A stretch of DNA of 64,000 nt from NCBI RefSeq assembly GCF_964656455.1, contig NC_135717.1, positions 14,836,775-14,900,774 of the forward strand. The letters are read 5' to 3'. Of the stretch, positions 57,405 through 64,000 are shown piece by piece. The first letter of the stretch is position 1. Every line of letters begins with the position of its first letter. The DNA comes from Halichoerus grypus. Lineage: Eukaryota; Chordata; Mammalia; Carnivora; Phocidae. The notes beneath the pieces were generated by a model. That model saw nothing but the letters and a program-made list of their open reading frames with translations, was not told the origin of the DNA and did not search any database. The translations under genes were made by a program, and so were the position numbers.

Positions 57405-59404
57405 AAAATGATGAAGGTGATAAATAGGATAAATAACAGAACTTTTTAAAACCAAACTAGAAAAAAAATAAATAGAAAACAGGATGGTCCTCCAATACGT
57501 CCCAGTGCTAAAGAAAGGCAAAGCTTAACTTGCAGTGATTTGTGCTCAGAGGGATCTGTAAGAAACCAAAAATAAATGAAGAAAGAATATTTAGGTGAGG
57601 TTCCTCCAGACAACCCAGTACTGTGGGCTCCTGGGGCAGGTGGTGCATAGAGGTTCTCCAGACAAGTGTGGGCTCCTCCATTGGGGCAGAGATTGAGAGG
57701 CCAGTGGAGGGCACAGAGGGGAGGAGGTGACCATGAGCCAAAGAGGTACCCAGGATGGTAAGGTGTCTTGAAAGGCAGGAGAGAAGAGCTTCAAGAAGGA
57801 ACAGGTATTGAGAGGTGAATAAGTATAAGGAGTAAGAAAAGAAAGGATCTGAGTCTCTCTGTGCTTTAAAAAGTACCTAGTTGAAACTGGGCTTGCATAA
57901 TCCTCCACCTGGCAAGATCACTGGTGACCTTTAAAACCACACTCTGGCAGAGGGAAATCAAATGGGAAGGAGATAAGAACAAGGATGAGGAGACAGGCAA
58001 CAGGTGAACACCACTGCTTCAAATGAAGGGGACATGTGACAGGGTCAGAAGTGAGGAAATCGACAAGAGAAAGGAGCTACTCAAAGAAGGTGGCTGCCCA
58101 AGGGACCAGTGCCACTGAAATATGTAATTTTGTATCTTGATTTAGCATTTTATTAGAAAGAAACGAAATTAACACTGATTATGCCAGATAACGAGCCCTT
58201 TCACAGGGTCTCCCTCTCTCCCAAGTATACCACAGAGCTATGTGCTCAAGTTTAAAACTATAATCTAAAACTAGAACTTAAGATCTGCTAAACGACAACC
58301 TGTGACCCGACCAAAAAGTTCACTCTACGTGAACAACAAAACCACCGTTCATCTTAAACCAGATTTTTGGCCTAAAGCTAAATGGGAAATTCCTTAAACC
58401 TCTTCTACAAAGTCACGTCCTTTTCAAAGTTTGGAAGAGACTAGGAGTTGGGCGGGGGGGATGCCACAGGGAGGATGAGAGGGGAGGCTTGGAGAGCCTG
58501 TTCTGTATGCCTACCCCAGGAAATACCTTGCTCCTGTGCTAAGAGAATAGCAGGAACTCACCTGGATGTGGGAGAGGGGCCCGCTTTGAATGTAAAAATT
58601 AAAGTAGCATTCCTCAAATATCCTGAGCCTAATAAAGAGCATTCATGGATGTGATACCAGATCATCCAACACTTAGCAGAGAGGAGGGCACTTGCTGGCA
58701 TCACAGAAACCCTGGGCGATCTCAAGCACCCAGCTACCACCCTTCCTCCCCTACCAAGAAGCAGCGAGTGTAGACAGAACAGACCCTCAGAGAGGCAAGT
58801 AAGTAGCGATGAAGACAAAGGAACACTTCCAGGTGTCCAGTGAGGTCTCAGATGCTAAAGCCAAAGTCGGAATTGCAGTCCGCACGCACCTCCCTGCAGA
58901 ATGTGACACACTGGGGCACGATGTCTTACACGGCCAGGGAGTTCCTTCTGCTCAGATCTGGCCACCCTGTCCTCCTCACGGCAGACACACCATTCACAGC
59001 TTCCTGTCAATTTTCCACACCTATCTCCCACCCCAGATCCAAACATCCACCTACGGGAGCTCTCTACTTAGCTGGCCCACAGGTTACCTTGAGCCAACCA
59101 GGCCAAAACTTCTACAAATCAGCTCCTCCTCCTCATGACAGACGCAGCCATCCACCCAGTGACCACTGTCAGCCGTTCCGGGGTCTCTCCCCCCCTTACA
59201 GTCACCAGTCTAGCAGCTCCCGCCTTGTAAATGTCGCTCACAAGCAGCCGTTGCTCTGCCTCCTTCGGCCAAACTGAAAGCTGAATATACGTATCCTGCC
59301 CGTGTTGCCCTGCTTCCCTGATGCTTCTGCAGCCCCGACGGCAGGCCCGGCCTCACACAGAGCAGACGCTGAACAAGAACATCCGACACGACCGCCCACT
59401 GCTT

Positions 59405-59600
59405 ACGTGAGAGGCACACTGTTCTAGGAGTTTTGCACATATTGTATATGATCCTCACAACATCTGTATTTACAGATGAGGGAATTAAGGCCTGAGTAAG
59501 TTAGCTACCTTAGCCAAGGCCATACAGTAGTAAATGAACCAGGATTCAAACCCAGTCAGCCTCCAGAGCAGCGCATTAACCATTAGGCACATCACTGCCT
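59405..59600 (-). mobile_element. MIR, reverse
   Basis: 'tatttacagatgagggaatt', 'aggattcaaacccagtcagc' and 'gcattaaccattaggc' match nearly the whole reverse MIR. Confidence 0.85.
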
Positions 59601-59799
59601 CCCAGAAAATGTTATGGATTTGGATAGAGTCAACCCTAGTCAACCCCCAACAAATGAGATAAAAACCGAAGAGTATCCATACAATTCTGTGGTTAAGACA
59701 TCAGCAGTGATACAAGCGAAAGCCCTTTCCCTATGGTGACGTGAGGAAGGAAGAAACAAGCAGACTACAAAGTGCTAAGGAGAGAGTATCATTTTTAAC

Positions 59800-60020
59800 A
59801 GCAACTACTTAAAACATGCCCTGTGCCAGGCACCATGCAAAGTGCTTTACCTACATGGTACTTTTTAATGCTCACAACAATGCTAGGTGGATACTACTAT
59901 CCTGATTTTACAGAAGAGGAAACTAAGTCAAAAGAGGTTAAGTAATTTGTGCAAGGTAGTAAGTGGCAGAGATTGACTCTGACTGAATTCATCTGACCTC
60001 AAAAGCTGTGTCATCAATCA
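59800..60020 (-). mobile_element. MIR, reverse
   Basis: 'ctgtgccaggcaccatgcaa', 'tgattttacagaagaggaaa' and 'aagtaatttgtgcaaggtag'. A second MIR in the same orientation as the one about 200 bases earlier. Confidence 0.87.
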
Positions 60021-61112
60021 CAATACCAGGCTGATCAGTAGGTGTCAAGTCCAATGCCAAGTTGAAAAGAAACAAACAAAATTTTCCTATGCCACAGATA
60101 TATAAAGTGTTTTTAGTCATGGACTTCAATCAAAGCACAAGACCGATTTTTTTGAAGTTTAAAATGGTTAACTTATTTTCCATCTCTATAAGCAAGGCAA
60201 TTCGTATCTCAAAACTCTCATCAATTAGAGTATAAAGCAAAGATGAGTAGAATCTTCTGTCAATGGCTTCTTGTTTCTCAAGCTAATATAATTCATAGTG
60301 TAGAAAACACTTTCACATTAACTCACAAGTTTAAATGACCAAAAGACAAATTACAAGAGAAAGCATGAAGTTTTAGTTACCAAGCGTGCATTCTAGGCAA
60401 CACCAGTACTCACAGACAGAAGGAAAGGAACAACACGAGCTGACATAATTACATGTTTGTAACCAGACTTATTTTCAAAATTCGGGCTCAGGCCGTACTT
60501 CTACTCACTTATAATTAATGAGTGCAGGGCTCCATTTTCAAAGTCATAATATAAAAATCATGGTAAACTCCAACGTGCCCCTCTCCCTTTTTAAAAAAAT
60601 TAATTCACCATAGTTCCAAAGTGGAAAATAATTTATCTTTTTTAATTTTTTTAAACTGCTGACCATCTTAAAAACCAAATTAAAAGTATCCCCATATTAA
60701 AGTTTAATGACTTGGGAGTTTAATTAACAGATATTAAAAAAAATAAATCATGAGTGATGACAAGATTAAATCAACACTAAACATGCAATATGAAATTATA
60801 ACATCCAAATTCAGTATAATGACTGGAAGATGTTGTGAAAACAGCACTTTTAACCAAAGAGCATAGAAGTCCAACTGGCAAATGACCCCACTTTGCAGAC
60901 TCTCATCGCCAAAGGTTGCTGTATAGTCCCCAGGACTACACTTAGGTCTGTAATTATACACAAACTACAGACCTCTTGTCAAATTTATTCAATTTGTACC
61001 AGGGAAAGATAATTTAAAGATCTCCATATTTATCAAAATAAATCCAAAATGGAAAATCAATTTGTTAAAAACTCTTTCCTCCATTTCGTTTTTTTATCAC
61101 TATGATACTGTG

Positions 61113-61410
61113 CTCATTTTATTTTTTTAAGTTTTTTATTTAAATTCCAGTTAGTTAACATACAGTGATATTAGTTTCAGGTGTACAATTTAGTGATTCA
61201 ACACTTACACCCCCCGGTGCTCATCACAAACAGTGCCCTCCTTAATCCCCATCACCTATTTCACCCATCCTCTCACCCACCTCCCCTCTGGTAACCATCA
61301 GTTTGTTCGCCATAATTAAGAGTCTGTTGCTTGGTTTGCCTCTCTTTTTTCCCTATGATCATCTGTTTTGTTTCTTAAGTTCCACATACCCTTTTTTTTT
61401 TTCATTTTAA
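61113..61410 (-). mobile_element. Carnivore-type L1 3' UTR, reverse, short
   Basis: Only the 3' UTR survives ('tgctcatcacaaacagtgcc', 'aattaagagtctgttgcttg'), the same region as the L1 ends at 17,126 and 52,640. Flanks tcattttattt / tcattttaatt suggest a 5'-truncated insertion. Confidence 0.85.
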
Positions 61411-62145
61411 TTGGAATGTCATAGTAAGTTACTTTTTAAAAACCCCTTACATGACAACAGAATTCTGCAGCATGTTATTGACAAAAAACATCATGCAGAT
61501 TGTCCATCCCTAGACTAATGTCATGCTGTGGCCCCCGTTAAAACCACTCTTTTTCAGATGCTTATCTATAACGAGGGACAGAGCAGTGGGTAGAGATGGA
61601 AGAAGAGTCTAAAAGCAGCATTAAAAAGTTAAGAGGGTGCAGTCCTGAGCATGTTTAAAGAAAGGATAAGCCAGTGAGGTCCTGAGACTAGTCATAATGT
61701 TGTGAAGCGATTACATGGCATCCTACTTGAATGGCTTCAAAGGTTCTTGACGATACTGGGTAAGAGAAATAAACCACATGTCTGTGAAGTGAACTAGATG
61801 TCAGTAAACACACTCAGGAACTGGCTAAAGAGCTTGCCATCCATCACTTGGCTGTTGCCAGAGTGGCAGAGACCATACTAGAGCTGTGTTCTTGCGAACT
61901 AAACACAGGCACGGAAACAACTTGCAGACACCAAATTTAATTTCCTGATTGTTAATACCAGACATAAATCACAATCAGCATCTTTTTCATTGTCCTTAAA
62001 ATAAGTTAAGCACTGCTTTGTGTCACGGGCTGCATAACAGAACAAAAGAAACCCACCAAATGAAAACAATTCTTTAGAACCCAGAAATCTACCAGAAGCC
62101 AGACTGGGTAGCCTGTGCTTTTTTTGTCTTAGAAAAGCATGTAAC

Positions 62146-62561
62146 TGGAGCACTTGGGTGGCTCAGTCAGTTAAGCATCCGACTTTCTTTTTTTTTTTAA
62201 GATTTATTTATTTGGCAGTGAGACACACACAGTGAGAGGGAACACAAGCAGGGGGAGTGGCAGGCAGGGGGAGAAGCAGGCTTTCCACCAAGCAGGGAGC
62301 CCGATGTGGGGCTCGATCCCAGCACCCTGGGATCATGACCTGAGCCGAAAGCAGACACTTAACAACTGAGCCACCCAGGCGCCCCAAGTGTCCGACTCTT
62401 GATTTAAGCTCGGGTCATGATCTCAGGGTCCTGGGATGGAGCCGAGTTGAGCTCCGTGCTCAGCCGGGAGTATGCGTGAGGATTCTCTCCCTCTCCCCCT
62501 CTCCTCACTCTCTCTCCCTCCCTCCCAAATAAATAAATCCTAAAAAAAAACAATAAGAATA
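62146..62561 (+). mobile_element. Old SINEC, forward, split by a nested SINE
   Basis: Halves at 62146-62187 and about 62401-62561, with outer TSD agaaaagcatgtaac / agaaaagcatttaac at 62131-62145 and 62562-62576. Confidence 0.93.
62187..62385 (-). mobile_element. SINEC, reverse, nested in an old SINEC
   Basis: TSD aagcatccgacttt / aagtgtccgactctt lies in the host's 'gactctt' site. Confidence 0.94.
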
Positions 62562-62705
62562 AGAAAAGCATTTAACCCTTAACCGACTTCCCCTGCCAAT
62601 GATTCTAGGCTCCCACTGTCCAGCCACCTTCCTTTATGAAGCTTAACCGTAACAAAACCCCTAATAGTTGTTATCTCCACATGGCAATTGCGTCCTGCCA
62701 CTTTT

Positions 62706-62893
62706 TTTTTTTTAAAGATTTTATTTATTTATTTGAGAGAGGGAGAGAGAAAGCACGAGTAGGGGGAGGGGCAGGGGGAGAAGCAGGCTCCCGGCTGAGC
62801 AGGGAGCGCGATGTGGGACTCGACCCCAGGACCCCGGGATCATGACTCGAGCCGAAGGCAGACGCCCAACCGACTGAGCCACCCAGGCGCCCC
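62706..62893 (-). mobile_element. SINEC, reverse
   Basis: Perfect 16-bp TSD gcgtcctgccactttt at 62690-62705 and 62894-62909. Confidence 0.95.
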
Positions 62894-64000
62894 GCGTCCT
62901 GCCACTTTTTATAGCCTATTGCTTTCTCTAAGTACGTTCCCTGAGGGCAGAAACAATTTGCACCAAGGTCTTGTCTCTCTTCCCTGCAGCAGCTGCAGCT
63001 ACAGCCCAAATAGAGGTGAGCTCAATCAGCATTTGGGGATCTCAGTAACCAGACGTGGGTGCTTCCCGCTTCCAGCCCACCTCAATTAGGCCACAGAAAT
63101 TCTTCCCACACCTTTACTAGGAAGTCAACACAATGCCTCCTATCCTAGAAAGAAAACATGCTTGGAGTCATGAAGCACATCTCAGCTGCACAACAGGTCA
63201 ATTTCCTTTTCTTAAATGGGGAAGCTGGAAAGTGTTCTTACCTATATAGACAGCACACAAATGCTCAGACCCCAAGCTGACCAGAGAGCTTCAGGGACAA
63301 AACAATTTATTAAACATTCGTCATCAAATTAATCAAATTCCAGCACTGGAATTTTTCCTCCCACTACCTCCCACAGCGGCTCACCTTGGAGGCAGGAAAG
63401 TAGCAGTTCAGGAGGAGCCGCAATCTTTCCTGCGTTAAAGCAGGCTGCAAAGAAGCTCCCCATTCATCACCGAGGGCTGTAATCCGCTAGTTGACAACTA
63501 AACTACAGGCAACGGATTCTTCAACGAAGGCCCCCTCACCAGCTGTCCCCCGGTTATGCTGTTCACACAATTCAAAACAGCACAACAGGCTTGGTTTTAT
63601 TCCTAATGGTGCTTATCAAGAGAAACAAAACTATGTGCCTCTAAATTACCCCGAAGCCACTCCTTAATTTACGAAAACATGAGTGAAGATAATAATCCGC
63701 CCCATCTCTCCGTATTTACCAAGCTTGAAACATAAAATACCACTATTCAAAGTTTTTGCACATACGCGAATCTCTCCCTCCCATCTTCTTTCTGAAATGT
63801 GTATACTTCGCAAATGGAGAAGTAAGGCAAACACGACCCAAAGTCAAAAATGGCAAACTACCAAAATGTTCCCCGTGCCAAATCCAAATCATCCAACCTC
63901 AGGTCCATACGTGGGAAGTCCTGCCATCTCGGGGGCGGCAGGGCACCCTTGCTCCGGGTATGCAGGTGGACCAACCCCGGTGGCGGGTGACCAGGCCCAG

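Larger units (their letters stand above)
44751..64000 (-). other. TMEM248 intron 1 (extends past the right edge)
   Basis: Upstream of exon 2 no further exon is recognised. In other mammals TMEM248 has a non-coding first exon at a CpG-island promoter well upstream (recalled). The interval is dominated by L1, L2, MIR and SINE. Unique-looking blocks without genes are about 44,830-45,210, 55,700-56,640, 57,410-59,400, 60,020-61,110, 61,400-62,130 and 62,910-64,000. Confidence 0.7.

Noticed and set aside
57591..57908. 105-codon frame (-) in TMEM248 intron 1
   Set aside because: No family resemblance and no splice signals in keeping with TMEM248; treated as chance.
58840..59277. 145-codon frame (+)
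   Set aside because: Overlaps competing frames on both strands, no domain recognised and no transcript evidence from sequence.
498..62893. tRNA-like heads of SINEC elements as tRNA genes
   Set aside because: They carry tRNA-derived promoter boxes but lack a complete tRNA fold and are part of SINEs.
1682..63009. Dozens of 60-100 codon frames reading like 'GSVVKHLPSAQVMIPGSWDRAPH' fragments
   Set aside because: Translations of SINEC copies on either strand, recurring at every SINE.
1..64000. CRISPR arrays, prokaryotic operons, phage or defence systems
   Set aside because: Repeats are dispersed SINE/LINE copies and microsatellites; nothing has regular spacers or prokaryotic gene structure.

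Overview
This is a stretch of mammalian nuclear DNA from a carnivoran, probably an arctoid caniform (bear, seal or mustelid group). The main evidence is more than 55 copies of the carnivore tRNA-derived SINE (SINEC/CAN family: a GGCGCCTGGGTGGCTCAGT head, a CT-rich body and an (AAATA)n/poly-A tail). Carnivore-type L1 3' ends, MIR, L2 and an MLT1-like LTR are also present. There are no bacterial-type genes, operons, CRISPR arrays or phage features. The species was not determined.

Layout. Bases 1-31,000 are intergenic and I see no gene there. Bases 1-11,750 are mostly forward-oriented, decayed L1 peppered with SINEs. About 11,750-14,150 is mostly unique sequence. About 14,160-24,100 is mostly reverse-oriented L1, interrupted by a younger L1 3' end and an MLT1-like LTR. 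About 24,100-31,000 is relatively repeat-poor and GC-richer.

Bases 31,010 to beyond 44,750 hold TMEM248 on the minus strand. It can be reconstructed completely as six coding exons giving a 314-residue protein, with all splice sites canonical and phases consistent, plus a probable 2.7-kb 3' UTR. Its non-coding first exon and promoter are not seen and probably lie beyond the right edge, so about 44,751-64,000 is read as intron 1. That interval is filled with L1, L2, MIR and SINE copies.

Inside TMEM248 intron 2, in the same orientation, lies an HMGN1 retrocopy with 5' UTR, an intact 100-codon ORF and a full 3' UTR with poly-A signal.

I found no new biological system. The points most worth checking are the ORF-intact HMGN1 retrocopy, a repeated SINE-into-SINE insertion site used three times independently, a U6 snRNA/SINE chimera, a SINE copy carrying a trailing non-SINE segment, and unusual sequence (TG repeat, G/C runs) beside two TMEM248 splice sites. 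Repeat boundaries are read by eye and are approximate unless target-site duplications (TSDs) are given.
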